From Nocardioides terrae (lineage in GTDB: Bacteria; Actinomycetota; Actinomycetes; Propionibacteriales; Nocardioidaceae), in the NCBI RefSeq assembly GCF_900112345.1, contig NZ_FOLB01000009.1:145912-209911 (forward strand): a DNA stretch of 64,000 nt. Reading direction: 5' to 3'. The notes beneath the pieces are model-generated. The model saw only the letters and a list, made by a program, of their open reading frames with translations. It was not told where the DNA came from and searched no databases. Below are positions 8,454 to 16,376 of this stretch, piece by piece (the stretch's first letter is position 1; each line of letters starts with the position of its first letter). Made by a program: the position numbers and the translations under genes.

Positions 8454-9008
8454 ATGGAGTCCGGGACCCGTCGAGGCGCCGTCGTGCTGCGCGTCGGGCA
8501 CTTCGCGATCGAGATCCGGCGGTCGTGGGCCGTGCTGCTGACGGCGTACCTCATCGGAGGCTGCGTCACCGCCCTGGCCGGCGGCCACACCGAGGTCGGC
8601 GGACGCGACGGCATCGTCGTGGCTGCCCTGGCGTTCGCGGTGCTGGCGTTCGCGGCTGCACTGTTCCACGAGGTCGGGCACGCGCTCGCCGGGGCGGCGT
8701 TCGGCCGTCGCGCGGTCGGGCTGGTCCTCAAGGCGGGCGCTGCCGTCCGGATCGAGGAGGCCGCGCCCGGCTCGCGCGGAGCGACGGCGTGGGCGGAGAG
8801 CCTGGTCGCGCTGAGCGGCCCGCTGGCCAGTGCGCTCATCGGGCTGGCCTACTACAACGTGAGCTCTGCGGTGACGTCGCCGTTCGCCTGGGCCGCCCTG
8901 CTCGCCTTCGTCGACGGGCTGGTCAACCTCGTCCCGGTCGTGGCGAACAGCGACGGGAACCGCGTCCTCCTCGCGCTGACCCGCTCCCGGCCGCGGTTGG
9001 TCGACTGA
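8454..9008 (+). CDS. Site-2-protease-like M50 zinc metalloprotease, short form
   Basis: A 184-residue integral membrane protein with the zinc site HEVGH at 72-76 inside a hydrophobic segment and the second M50 motif NLVPVVANSDGNR at 158-170, where Asp167 is the third ligand. Roughly four to five membrane segments flank these. It lacks PDZ or CBS domains, so it is shorter than RseP or SpoIVFB. A role in regulated intramembrane proteolysis is possible, but no anti-sigma factor is adjacent. A strong hairpin lies just downstream. Confidence 0.8.
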   Translation: MESGTRRGAVVLRVGHFAIEIRRSWAVLLTAYLIGGCVTALAGGHTEVGGRDGIVVAALAFAVLAFAAALFHEVGHALAGAAFGRRAVGLVLKAGAAVRIEEAAPGSRGATAWAESLVALSGPLASALIGLAYYNVSSAVTSPFAWAALLAFVDGLVNLVPVVANSDGNRVLLALTRSRPRLVD

Positions 9009-9036
9009 GGGGGCCGCTGGATGCGGCTGGAGCGCA

Positions 9037-9063
9037 CGACACGCCGCGAACGTCGGCGTGTCG
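9037..9063. terminator. Bidirectional hairpin terminator
   Basis: Perfect 10-bp inverted repeat CGACACGCCG / CGGCGTGTCG with a 7-base loop, between the converging M50 protease gene and the minus-strand gpgS-folP2 operon that ends at 9089. Confidence 0.8.
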
Positions 9064-9088
9064 CGGTTCGGAGCCGCAGCGAGGGGCC

Positions 9089-9595
9089 CTACGGCCGCTC
9101 CCAGCGCATCACCCAGTACTGCACGCCGTAGGGCGCGTCGGCGTAGTCCACCGACACGAGCTCCGCACCGGCCAGGGCGTCGACCAGCGCGGGCAGCGCC
9201 TCGACGTCGGCCAGCAGCTCGCGGCCCAGCTCGAGGTCGACGTCCTTGAGCGCGGCGAGGTCCGGCCCGGCCAGCGCGGCGCCGAGCAGGGCGTCGTACG
9301 CCTCGGCGCGCGGGTCGAGGTAGCCGGGCGCCTTCTCCGTGCGGCACGCCGAGCCGTTGAGAACGACGAGACGGTCGCGGTCGCCCGGCTGCGCCGGCGC
9401 GCCTGCTCGAGCCACCTCGTCGAGCAGCGCGGCGCCCACCCGGCGCCCGGCATCCGACCCGACCACCTCGACGTCCGGCCCGAGCCACTCGACCGCGGAG
9501 AGCGCGGCGACGCGGAGCGGGGCGACCGGGTCACGCAGGGACGCGTACGCCGGCAGCAGGGCGAGGCACCCAGGGACGACCGCGATCCGGCTCAC
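9089..9595 (-). CDS. Conserved actinobacterial protein resembling class III extradiol dioxygenase B-like proteins
   Basis: A 168-residue protein starting at a GTG (9595) that overlaps the folP2 stop (GTGA), so it is the last gene of the gpgS-folP2 operon. The sequence has a beta-alpha pattern (SRIAVVPGCLALLPAYAS, RLVVLNGSACRTEKAPGYL) and ends VDYADAPYGVQYWVMRW. That ending resembles proteins annotated as class III extradiol dioxygenase subunit B-like in actinobacteria. The metal-binding histidines expected of an active dioxygenase are not visible, so enzyme activity is doubtful. Position suggests a link to folate or glucosylglycerate metabolism (inference only). Confidence 0.65.
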   Translation of the reverse strand: MSRIAVVPGCLALLPAYASLRDPVAPLRVAALSAVEWLGPDVEVVGSDAGRRVGAALLDEVARAGAPAQPGDRDRLVVLNGSACRTEKAPGYLDPRAEAYDALLGAALAGPDLAALKDVDLELGRELLADVEALPALVDALAGAELVSVDYADAPYGVQYWVMRWERP

Positions 9596-10455
9596 TGGAT
9601 GCCCCTGATCGCCTGGGCCGGACGGCGGCGGCCGGCGATCGACCACACCATGTCGACGGTCTGCCGCGTCTCGAGCACCTGGTGGACGCGGTAGATCCGG
9701 GCGCCGGCCAGCGCGCAGACCGACGTGGCCGCGAGCGTGCCGAGCAGCCGCTCGCCGACAGGCACGTCGAGGGTCTCGCCGACGAAGTCCTTGTTGGACA
9801 GCGACACCAGGACGGGCCAGCCGGTGTCGACCATCTCCGAGATCCGGCGGGTCACCTCGAGGGAGTGGAAGGTGTTCTTGCCGAAGTCGTGCGCCGGGTC
9901 GATGACGATCGACTCGCGCGCGACGCCGGCCTCCAGCGCTCGCGAGGCATAGGCCTGGGTGTCGGCGAGGACGGCGGCCATCACATCGTCGTACTCGATC
10001 CGGAAGGGCCGCGTCCGCGGCGTCACTCCCCCGGTGTGCGTGCAGACGATCGCGGCGCCGTGCGCGGCCGCGACGTCGACCAGCTCCGGGTCGGCGCCGC
10101 CCCAGGCGTCGTTGAGCACGTCGGCGCCGGCTTCGCACACCGCGTCCCCGACCTCCGCCCGCCAGGTGTCCACCGAGATCACCAGGCCGGGGAACTCCGA
10201 ACGGACCCGCGCGACGAAGTCGACCACGCGCGCCTTCTCCTCGGCGACCCCGATCTCCTCGCCGGGGGCCGCCTTGATGCCGCCGATGTCGACGATCTCG
10301 GCCCCCTGCTCGACGACCAGCCGGACGCGGTCGAACGCGGCCTGCTCCGCCCAGGTCGCGCCCTTGTCGAAGAAGGAGTCGGGGGTCCGGTTGACGATCG
10401 CCATCATCAGGGGCTGGTCGTCGGCGAAGGAGTGCCGTCGCAGCCGCAGCGTCAT
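9592..10455 (-). CDS. folP2: Dihydropteroate synthase homologue, FolP2 type
   Basis: A 287-residue TIM-barrel protein with the pterin-binding signature MAIVNRTPDSFFD near residue 20, EIVDIGGIKAAPG for the second signature, and DPAHDFGKNTFHS and RVHQVLETRQ later. The GGIKAAPG stretch differs from the usual GGESTRPG of catalytically proven FolP1. Mycobacterial FolP2, which I recall also sits beside gpgS, is reported not to replace FolP1. I therefore call the family with confidence but not the sulfonamide-target activity. It overlaps gpgS upstream (4 bp) and the small gene downstream (4 bp), a coupled three-gene operon. Confidence 0.85.
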   Translation of the reverse strand: MTLRLRRHSFADDQPLMMAIVNRTPDSFFDKGATWAEQAAFDRVRLVVEQGAEIVDIGGIKAAPGEEIGVAEEKARVVDFVARVRSEFPGLVISVDTWRAEVGDAVCEAGADVLNDAWGGADPELVDVAAAHGAAIVCTHTGGVTPRTRPFRIEYDDVMAAVLADTQAYASRALEAGVARESIVIDPAHDFGKNTFHSLEVTRRISEMVDTGWPVLVSLSNKDFVGETLDVPVGERLLGTLAATSVCALAGARIYRVHQVLETRQTVDMVWSIAGRRRPAQAIRGIQ

Positions 10456-11420
10456 GCGTGGACCTCCGTCTCGCCGACCTCCGCCGGGACGTCCCTCGCC
10501 GGCGGCCGCTCGCCGACCAGCACCTGCTTGGTGGTGCTGGTGATCGCGCCCTCGCTCGGGACGAACTGCTGCAGGCTGACCGCGGCCCCCGGGCCAGGCT
10601 CGGCCACGAGCCCGCTCCGGCGGCCGGCGGCCGCCACGATCTGGGTCGCCATCAGACCGAGGTCGAGCAGCTCCTGGTGGCGGTGGCTGCGCCGGCCGAG
10701 GTCGACCTGGGCGATCGCGTCGAGCCCGCGCAGCCGCAGCGTGTCGACGAGGGCGGCCAGCTCGACGGCGTACCCGGTCGGGACCGACAGCGACGAGAAG
10801 AGCGAACGCCGCACCGCCCACTCCCCGGCCAGCGGCTGGACCAGGCCGGCGAGCTCCGGGAAGAGCATGGCGACGAGCGGCCGCGCGACCAGCTCGGTGA
10901 CCCGGCCGCCGTCCAGCCCGTGGCTGCCCGGGCGCCGGTAGAAGCCCTTGACCAGCTCCACCTCGGGGCGGGTCAGCAAGGGGCCGAGCAGGCCGGGGAC
11001 GAAGTGGGTGTCCCACTCCTCGAGGTCGGCGTCCATGAAGACGATCAGGTCGCCCGTGGTGACGAAGAGCGACTTCCACATCGCCTCGCCCTTCCCCGGC
11101 ACCGAGCCGAGGTCCGGGCGGATCGACGCCGACGCGTGGACGCGGGCGCCGGCGGTGGACGCCACCTCGGCGGTGGCGTCGGTGGAGTCGGAGTCGATGA
11201 CGACGATCTCGTCGACGAGCCGCGCCGTGTCTATGAGCGCCTCGCGGACCCGGCCGACGATGAGGCCGACCGTCGCCGCCTCGTTGCGGGCGGGGACGAC
11301 CAGGCTGACGCGCGTCTCCCCCTTCGCCTCGAGGAGGGACGCCAGGGTCCAGTCGCCCGCCTCGTAGGTGTTGGCCTCCGCCCAGTTCGGCACGGATGCG
11401 AACCTACCGGTTGGACCCAC
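10452..11420 (-). CDS. gpgS: Glucosyl-3-phosphoglycerate synthase
   Basis: A 322-residue GT-A glycosyltransferase (GT81). It has the nucleotide-sugar fold (VSLVVPARNEAATVGLIVG), the metal-binding acidic motif FMDADLEEWDTHF near residue 135, and the acceptor region KGFYRRP. GpgS transfers glucose from UDP-glucose to 3-phosphoglycerate, the first step to glucosylglycerate and methylglucose lipopolysaccharides. It is first in the operon with folP2. The annotated GTG at 11420 is weak; a second GTG at 11393 (VPNWAEANTYEAGDW) may be the true start. Confidence 0.9.
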   Translation of the reverse strand: MGPTGRFASVPNWAEANTYEAGDWTLASLLEAKGETRVSLVVPARNEAATVGLIVGRVREALIDTARLVDEIVVIDSDSTDATAEVASTAGARVHASASIRPDLGSVPGKGEAMWKSLFVTTGDLIVFMDADLEEWDTHFVPGLLGPLLTRPEVELVKGFYRRPGSHGLDGGRVTELVARPLVAMLFPELAGLVQPLAGEWAVRRSLFSSLSVPTGYAVELAALVDTLRLRGLDAIAQVDLGRRSHRHQELLDLGLMATQIVAAAGRRSGLVAEPGPGAAVSLQQFVPSEGAITSTTKQVLVGERPPARDVPAEVGETEVHA

Positions 11421-11435
11421 GGCGCAAGCGCAGGG

Positions 11436-11912
11436 TCAGTGCGGCAGGTGCGTGCCGTAGAGCCGCTGGTGGTAGACCAGCGGCTCGCGGGTGTCGTGGG
11501 CCGCGCCGACCACATCGGCCAGGACCAGCGTGTGGTCCCCCGCCGGGATGAGCGAGCTCACCCGCGTGGCCACCCACGCGTGCGTGTCCGAGAGCGCGGG
11601 GCAGCCGTCGCGCAGCTCCCACCCGATCGCCGCGAAACGATCGGCGCCGCGGGTGGCGAACAGCGTCGCGACGTCGCTCTGACCGCTCGCCAGGATGTTG
11701 ACGCCGAGCGGTGAGCCGACGCGGAGCCGGGTGAGCAGGGTGGCCCGGTTGTCGAGGGAGACGAGCAGCATCAGCGGGTCCATCGACAGCGACATGAAGG
11801 CGCTGACGGTGCTGCCGTGCGGTCGCTCGCCGTCGTACGTCGTCACGACCGCGACCGGACTGGCCACGTTGCGCATCGCCGCACGGAACTCGGCCTCGAG
11901 CGTCTCTCTCAC
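11436..11912 (-). CDS. Flavin reductase-like FMN-binding protein
   Basis: A 158-residue protein of the flavin reductase domain family, with the split-barrel start FRAAMRNVASPVAVVTTYDG, the flavin-contacting STVSAFMSLSMDPLMLLVSLD near 35-55, and GVNILASGQSDVATLFA near 70-90. Members supply reduced FMN or FAD to a monooxygenase or bind flavin as a stand-alone reductase. No monooxygenase is adjacent here, so the partner is unknown. It is separated from gpgS by only 15 bp and may be transcribed with that operon. Confidence 0.85.
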   Translation of the reverse strand: MRETLEAEFRAAMRNVASPVAVVTTYDGERPHGSTVSAFMSLSMDPLMLLVSLDNRATLLTRLRVGSPLGVNILASGQSDVATLFATRGADRFAAIGWELRDGCPALSDTHAWVATRVSSLIPAGDHTLVLADVVGAAHDTREPLVYHQRLYGTHLPH

Positions 11913-11994
11913 ACTTCCCCCAACTCGGTCTGCACGGCGCAGGATTCCACCTCGCCCGTCCCCAGGTGTCCGCGGGGGCTGCCAGACTCACCTC

Positions 11995-12813
11995 GTGGAG
12001 GTCCTGATCACTGCACCCGAGCTCGCCGCCGCGCTCGGATCCGCCCGCCCGCCCGTCGTCCTCGACGTGCGCTGGAAGCTCGGCGGGCCGCCCGGCCACG
12101 AGGACTATCTGCGCGGCCACGTCCCCGGCGCCGTGTACGTCGACCTCGACTCCGAGCTCGCCGCCCACGGTGAGCCGGCCGACGGCCGCCACCCGCTCCC
12201 CTCGGTCGACGCCCTCCAGGCCAGCGCGCGCCGCTGGGGGATCGCCGACGACCTCGTCGTGGTCTACGACGGCGAGGGCAACCTCTCCGCCGCCCGGGCG
12301 TGGTGGCTGCTGCGCTGGGCCGGCCACCCGGCCGTTCGCCTGCTCGACGGTGCGCTGCCGGCGTGGGTGGCGGCCGGGCTCCCTCTGGCCACCGACGACG
12401 TCACCCCCGCCCCCGGGACGGTGACGCTGTCCGGCGGCGCACTGCCGACCCTGACGGCCGACGACGCCGGCGCCTTCGACGGCGTCCTGCTCGACGCCCG
12501 TGCGGCGGAGCGGTTTCGCGGCGAGGTCGAGCCGATCGACCCGAAGGCCGGTCACATCCCCGGCGCGGTCAGCGCCCCGACCACCGCCAACCTGACCGGC
12601 GACGGTCGGTTCAAGAGCGCCGAGGAGCTGCGCGGTCGCTTCGCCTCCGTCGGCGCGGACGGCAGCCGGCCGGTCGGCGCCTACTGCGGCTCGGGGGTCA
12701 CCGCTGCCCACGAGGTCGCGGCGCTCGCCATCGCGGGGATCGACGCGGCGCTCTACCCCGGCTCGTGGTCGCAGTGGAGCAACCTCGACCTGCCTGTCGC
12801 GACCGGCGACTGA
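11995..12813 (+). CDS. Thiosulfate/3-mercaptopyruvate sulfurtransferase (two-domain rhodanese)
   Basis: A 272-residue two-domain rhodanese. The N-terminal inactive domain includes VVLDVRWKLGG and HVPGAVYVDLDSEL; the C-terminal domain carries the active-site loop CGSGVTA with Cys231. The CGSGVTA loop is more typical of 3-mercaptopyruvate sulfurtransferase than the CRKGV-type loop of thiosulfate rhodanese, but the donor cannot be fixed. The GTG at 11995 is the only start that leaves a full N-terminal domain. It is convergent with the RNB ribonuclease 16 bp downstream, with no obvious terminator. Confidence 0.85.
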   Translation: MEVLITAPELAAALGSARPPVVLDVRWKLGGPPGHEDYLRGHVPGAVYVDLDSELAAHGEPADGRHPLPSVDALQASARRWGIADDLVVVYDGEGNLSAARAWWLLRWAGHPAVRLLDGALPAWVAAGLPLATDDVTPAPGTVTLSGGALPTLTADDAGAFDGVLLDARAAERFRGEVEPIDPKAGHIPGAVSAPTTANLTGDGRFKSAEELRGRFASVGADGSRPVGAYCGSGVTAAHEVAALAIAGIDAALYPGSWSQWSNLDLPVATGD

Positions 12814-12829
12814 GGCGCTGCCGCGGCGG

Positions 12830-14290
12830 TCAGCGCAGCTCGAAAGCCACCTTGCGGGCGGCCACGTCGGCCTGGGTGAGCGTCACGGTCACGTCGGTCC
12901 CGAGCGGCAGCGGTGACGGGCCGGTCACCTTCGCCTCGACGGCCGGGTCCTGGATGGTGACCGTGCCCTTGCCCTCGTCACGGTCGTCGAGGTCGACGAT
13001 CACGCCGGCGAAGGTCGACCCGACCTGTGGGGCGAGCATCCCCGCCTCGACCAGGTCGACGATGCCGTGCTCGTAGGCGCTCGCGCGGTGTGCGGAGTCG
13101 CGCATGGTCTGGGGCAGGTCCGGCAGCGCCGCGTGGACCCAGTCGGGCACGGGCTGGTCGCCGCAGAGCGCAAGGCAGACCTCGCCGCCGTACCGGTCCA
13201 CGAGACGGCGCAGCGGCGCCGTGACGTGGGCGTACTCCGAGGCGAGCGCGCTGTGCTCGGTCAGCTCGGGCAGCTGGCCGTCGAACGTGGCGTAGCCGGC
13301 GCCGCGCAGCAGCCGCGTGCAGGCCACGACCATCGCCGCCTGCTTGGGGTCGCCGGGGTCGAGGGTGCGGATGAAGTCGGGGTAGAGCTGCTCGGCCGGC
13401 CAGTCCAGGCCCAGGGCCCGGGCCGTGCGGTGCAGCCGCTGGACGTCGCGCGGGTCCGGCGGCGGCAGGGTGCGCAGCACGCCGACCTCGGCGTAGACCA
13501 TCAGCGAGGCTGCACCGAAGCCGGTCAGCAGCGAGATCTGGGCGTTCCAGCCCTCGACCGGCAGCAGGCTGCGGTACTCCGTCCGCCAGCGGTCGCCCTC
13601 GATCGCGATCTCCTGGTCGGGCAGCGGCAGGTTGACCCCACCGCGAGCGACCTCCAGGGCCTCCCGCTTCTCGCCGATCTCCTTGAGCAGCGGCAGCGAG
13701 TCGGCGTACGCGCCGTCGAAGGAGCCGGAGTCGAACATCTTCTGCACGCCCTCGTAGGACAGCTTGGCCACCGAGCGGACCAGGGCCCGCTCGACGTGCA
13801 CGCTGGTGCCGTCGCCGGTTGCGTCGAGCGCGATGGTCCACAGCAGGGCCGGCCTGACCTGGTCGGGCAGCAGGGAGGCGGCGTCCTCGGAGAGCACCTT
13901 CGGGTGCAGCGGGATCTTGGAGTCGGCGCCGTAGAGCGACTCCCCCCGCTTGTGCGCCTCCACGTCGACGGGGTCGCCGGGCGACACGAAGGCGGCGACG
14001 TCGGCGATCGCGTAGTGCACGGTGTAGCCGTCGCCGGCCCGCTCGAGGTGCAGCGCCTGGTCGAGGTCCATCGAGCTGGCCGGATCGATGGTGACGAAGG
14101 GCAGGTCGGTGCGGTCGAGCTCCGGCAGCCGCGGGTTCGTCGCGGCCTCGCGTGCGGCCGCCTCGACCTCGGGCGGGAAGTCGGCGCTGACGCCCAGCTC
14201 CTCCTGGATCGCCTCGACCCCACTGCGCAGCGTGGCCGCGGCCACGCCGCCCTCGACTGACCTGACCCGGATGATCTGTCCGCTCGGCAT
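12830..14290 (-). CDS. RNase II/R-family (RNB domain) exoribonuclease
   Basis: A 486-residue protein with an RNB catalytic domain. The magnesium-binding aspartates lie in IDPASSMDLDQALHLE near residue 95, followed by YAIADVAAFV and GESLYGADSKIPLHP. TAPLRRLVDRYGG is the end-of-domain signature, and a C-terminal S1/OB-like segment (GVIVDLDDRDEGKGTVTIQ) closes the chain. It lacks the N-terminal cold-shock domains of RNase R, so it is a compact form common in actinobacteria. It degrades RNA 3' to 5' in the cytosol. The ATG at 14290 precedes MPSGQIIRVRS; the frame extends upstream without homology. Confidence 0.85.
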   Translation of the reverse strand: MPSGQIIRVRSVEGGVAAATLRSGVEAIQEELGVSADFPPEVEAAAREAATNPRLPELDRTDLPFVTIDPASSMDLDQALHLERAGDGYTVHYAIADVAAFVSPGDPVDVEAHKRGESLYGADSKIPLHPKVLSEDAASLLPDQVRPALLWTIALDATGDGTSVHVERALVRSVAKLSYEGVQKMFDSGSFDGAYADSLPLLKEIGEKREALEVARGGVNLPLPDQEIAIEGDRWRTEYRSLLPVEGWNAQISLLTGFGAASLMVYAEVGVLRTLPPPDPRDVQRLHRTARALGLDWPAEQLYPDFIRTLDPGDPKQAAMVVACTRLLRGAGYATFDGQLPELTEHSALASEYAHVTAPLRRLVDRYGGEVCLALCGDQPVPDWVHAALPDLPQTMRDSAHRASAYEHGIVDLVEAGMLAPQVGSTFAGVIVDLDDRDEGKGTVTIQDPAVEAKVTGPSPLPLGTDVTVTLTQADVAARKVAFELR

Positions 14291-14308
14291 GACGGCACCA
14301 TATCCAGG

Positions 14309-15088
14309 GTGCTGATGCTGCTCCCCCCTTCCGAAGGCAAGTCGGCCCCATCTCGAGGCAAGTCGCTCGATCTCGACGCGCTCTCGCTGTCGGCACTGAC
14401 GAAGGCTCGCGAGGCGGTCATCGACAGCCTGGTCGCCCTGTGCAGCGGCGACGCAGCCCTCGCCGCCGAGGCTCTCGGCGTGCCGAAGACGCAGCCGGAG
14501 CTGATCGGCCTCAATGCGTCGCTGAGGACCGCGCCCACGGCCCGTGCCGACGCGATCTACACCGGGGTCCTGTACGAAGCCCTCTCGCTCGCGACGCTCT
14601 CGCCGGCCGCCAGGCGGCGCGCGACCTCGCGGGTCCTGGTGACGTCGTCCCTCTTCGGGCTGGTCTCCCCCGCCGACCGGATCCCGCCCTACCGGCTCTC
14701 CGGCGACACCACGCTCCCCGGACTCGGCGGGGTCGCCGCCCACTGGCGCGGCCACCTCGACGAGACCGCCCGCGAGGCGCTCGGGAGCGGCCTGCTCGTC
14801 GACCTGCGCTCGGGCACCTACGCCGCCTTCTGGAAGCCCGCGCCCGACCTTGCGCGCCGGGTCGCCACCGTGCGGGTCCTGCACGAGGCCGGCGGCGCCC
14901 GGAAGGTCGTCAGCCACTTCAACAAGGCCACCAAGGGCCGGATCACCCGCGCCCTGCTCGAGGCGGGCGCCACTCCCCGCACCCCTGCCGCCCTGGCCGC
15001 CACCCTCCGCGACCTCGGCTGGACCGTCGAGGTCTCCGACCCCGGCCGGTCCGGCACCCAGCTCGACGTGGTCGTCAGCGAGCTCTGA
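14309..15088 (+). CDS. yaaA: Peroxide stress protein YaaA (DUF328 family)
   Basis: A 259-residue protein with the YaaA N-terminal signature LMLLPPSEGKS and the middle motifs YTGVLYEALS, VTSSLFGLVSPADRIPPYRL and KVVSHFNKATKGRI. In Escherichia coli YaaA lowers intracellular free iron during hydrogen peroxide stress, and the fold binds DNA; the biochemical activity in actinobacteria is not settled. The start is GTG 14309 or ATG 14315. It is divergent from the RNB gene by 18 bp. Ten bases after its stop codon the first 22-bp repeat array begins. Confidence 0.85.
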   Translation: MLMLLPPSEGKSAPSRGKSLDLDALSLSALTKAREAVIDSLVALCSGDAALAAEALGVPKTQPELIGLNASLRTAPTARADAIYTGVLYEALSLATLSPAARRRATSRVLVTSSLFGLVSPADRIPPYRLSGDTTLPGLGGVAAHWRGHLDETAREALGSGLLVDLRSGTYAAFWKPAPDLARRVATVRVLHEAGGARKVVSHFNKATKGRITRALLEAGATPRTPAALAATLRDLGWTVEVSDPGRSGTQLDVVVSEL

Positions 15089-15097
15089 CCGCTCCCC

Positions 15098-15229
15098 GAG
15101 GAGTCAATCCCTCACCCCCGAGGAGTCAATCCCTCACCCCCGAGGAGTCGATCCCTCACCCCCGAGGAGTCAATCCCTCACCCCCGAGGAGTCAATCCCT
15201 GATGTCCGAGGCGTCGATCCCTCGGCATC
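15098..15229 (+). repeat. Tandem 22-bp repeat array, left copy (6 units)
   Basis: Six contiguous 22-bp units, each beginning GAGGAGTCAATCCCT or a close variant. The first five differ by one A/G change and a changed tail in unit five; the sixth has drifted (GAGGCGTCGATCCCT), and a seventh partial unit GACGAGTCA follows. Each unit can form a small imperfect palindrome AGG...CCT. There are no unique spacers, so it is not a CRISPR array. The array lies between yaaA and the DUF559 gene, and the same unit recurs inverted at 16263-16372. Confidence 0.95.
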
Positions 15230-15343
15230 GACGAGTCACTTCTCAGGCCACTTCCCGCCCACAGGCCTGTGCGGTGACGCGGCCGTCCACAGGCGCGAAG
15301 GACCGTCGTTCTCGTCGGCGTCGTCCGACTGGACCGTGTGCCC

Positions 15344-16264
15344 ATGACTGCAACCGACCTACCATCGCGCCCGTTGAGACGCGCCGAGCTCCACGCGCTC
15401 GGCCTGACCACCTACACGATCTCCGAGATGCTCACCAACCGACTTGTGCGTGAGCCGTTCCGAGGGGTGTACGTCGACGCGGCACTCCCCGACACGACCC
15501 AGCTGCGCGTCGAGTGCCTAGCGACAGTCGTCGACGAGCACCACGTCGTACGCGACCGCACCGCGGCGGCGATCCACGGCATCGACGTGCTGACGATGGC
15601 CGAGCACGAGGTACCGACGGTTGTCGAGTCATCCGCCAGGAACGGCCGGACCCGCACTCGACGCCCCGGGGTGAAGGGCGGCCGCCGGACGCTCCTCGAC
15701 CGCGATGTGATGCGGGTCGGCACGGTGTGGGTGACGACGCCCCTCCGTACCGCGCTCGACCTGGGCTGCAACCTCCGCCGCCGCGACGCCTACGCGGCGC
15801 TCAACGAGTTCGCTCGCCTGCACGGCATCACCGCCGAGCAGCTGCTCGGCGAGCTTCCCCGACTTCGCGGACGGCGAGGGGTCCGTCAGCTGCGCGAGCT
15901 GATCCTGCTGATCAACCCGCTCATCGAGTCGCCGCGGGAGAGCTGGGTCTACCTCGAGCTCATCGACGCGGGCATCCCGGCGCCGCAGGCGCAGGTCTGG
16001 GTCGAGAAGAACGGCGTGAAGGCCTACCGGTTGGACTTCGCCTATCCCCACCACCGGATCTGCATCGAGTATGACGGCTTCGACGACCACCTCGCCGATC
16101 CGGCGCAGAAGGAGCGCGACGACAAGCGACGCGGTTGGCTCCGCGACCAGGGCTGGACCGTCGTGGTCGTCCGATCCGGAGACTTCACCGGGAACAGGCT
16201 GGAGAGGTGGCTCGACGAGGTCCGGGAGGCACTCGCCAACAGCTACAGCAACCGGAGATGGTGA
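15344..16264 (+). CDS. AbiEi-like winged-helix plus DUF559/Vsr-like nuclease-fold protein
   Basis: A 306-residue protein. The N-terminal 60 residues (RRAELHALGLTTYTISEML...VREPFRGVYVD) match the winged-helix region of AbiEi-type antitoxins. The C terminus matches the DUF559/Vsr-like PD-(D/E)XK fold: RLDFAYPHHRICIEYDG supplies Asp and Glu-x-Asp, and DKRRGWLRDQGWTVVVVRSGD supplies the basic residue and last strands. No AbiEii toxin gene is adjacent. The gene is bracketed by two inverted 22-bp repeat arrays, and its TGA is the first bases of the right array. A GTG at 15338 is an alternative start. Nuclease activity is inferred, not shown. Confidence 0.75.
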   Translation: MTATDLPSRPLRRAELHALGLTTYTISEMLTNRLVREPFRGVYVDAALPDTTQLRVECLATVVDEHHVVRDRTAAAIHGIDVLTMAEHEVPTVVESSARNGRTRTRRPGVKGGRRTLLDRDVMRVGTVWVTTPLRTALDLGCNLRRRDAYAALNEFARLHGITAEQLLGELPRLRGRRGVRQLRELILLINPLIESPRESWVYLELIDAGIPAPQAQVWVEKNGVKAYRLDFAYPHHRICIEYDGFDDHLADPAQKERDDKRRGWLRDQGWTVVVVRSGDFTGNRLERWLDEVREALANSYSNRRW

Positions 16265-16372
16265 CGGATCGACTCCCCGGTGCTCAGGGATTGACCCCTC
16301 GGTGCTGACGGATTGACTCCTCGGTGCTGACGGATTGACCCCTCGGCGCGCAGGGATTGACCCCTCGGCGGG
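16263..16372 (-). repeat. Tandem 22-bp repeat array, right copy (5 units, inverted)
   Basis: Five contiguous 22-bp units containing GGATTGACCCCTCGG or variants, which is the reverse complement of the core of the 15098-15229 array. The array starts within the stop codon of the DUF559 gene and ends 4 bases before the stop codon of the converging RNase H/phosphatase gene. Relative to both outer genes (yaaA and RNase H/phosphatase) the arrays have the same orientation, just downstream of the stop. Confidence 0.95.
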
Positions 16373-16376
16373 GGAT

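Noticed and set aside
14440..15453. Long open frame reading through yaaA in another frame and across the 22-bp repeats, giving a repetitive Pro/Ser peptide
   Set aside because: It is out of frame with yaaA, lacks a start signal, and is a usual high-GC shadow frame; the repeat peptide is a by-product of the DNA repeat.
15098..16372. CRISPR array
   Set aside because: Units are contiguous with no unique spacers, there are no cas genes, and the second cluster is inverted.
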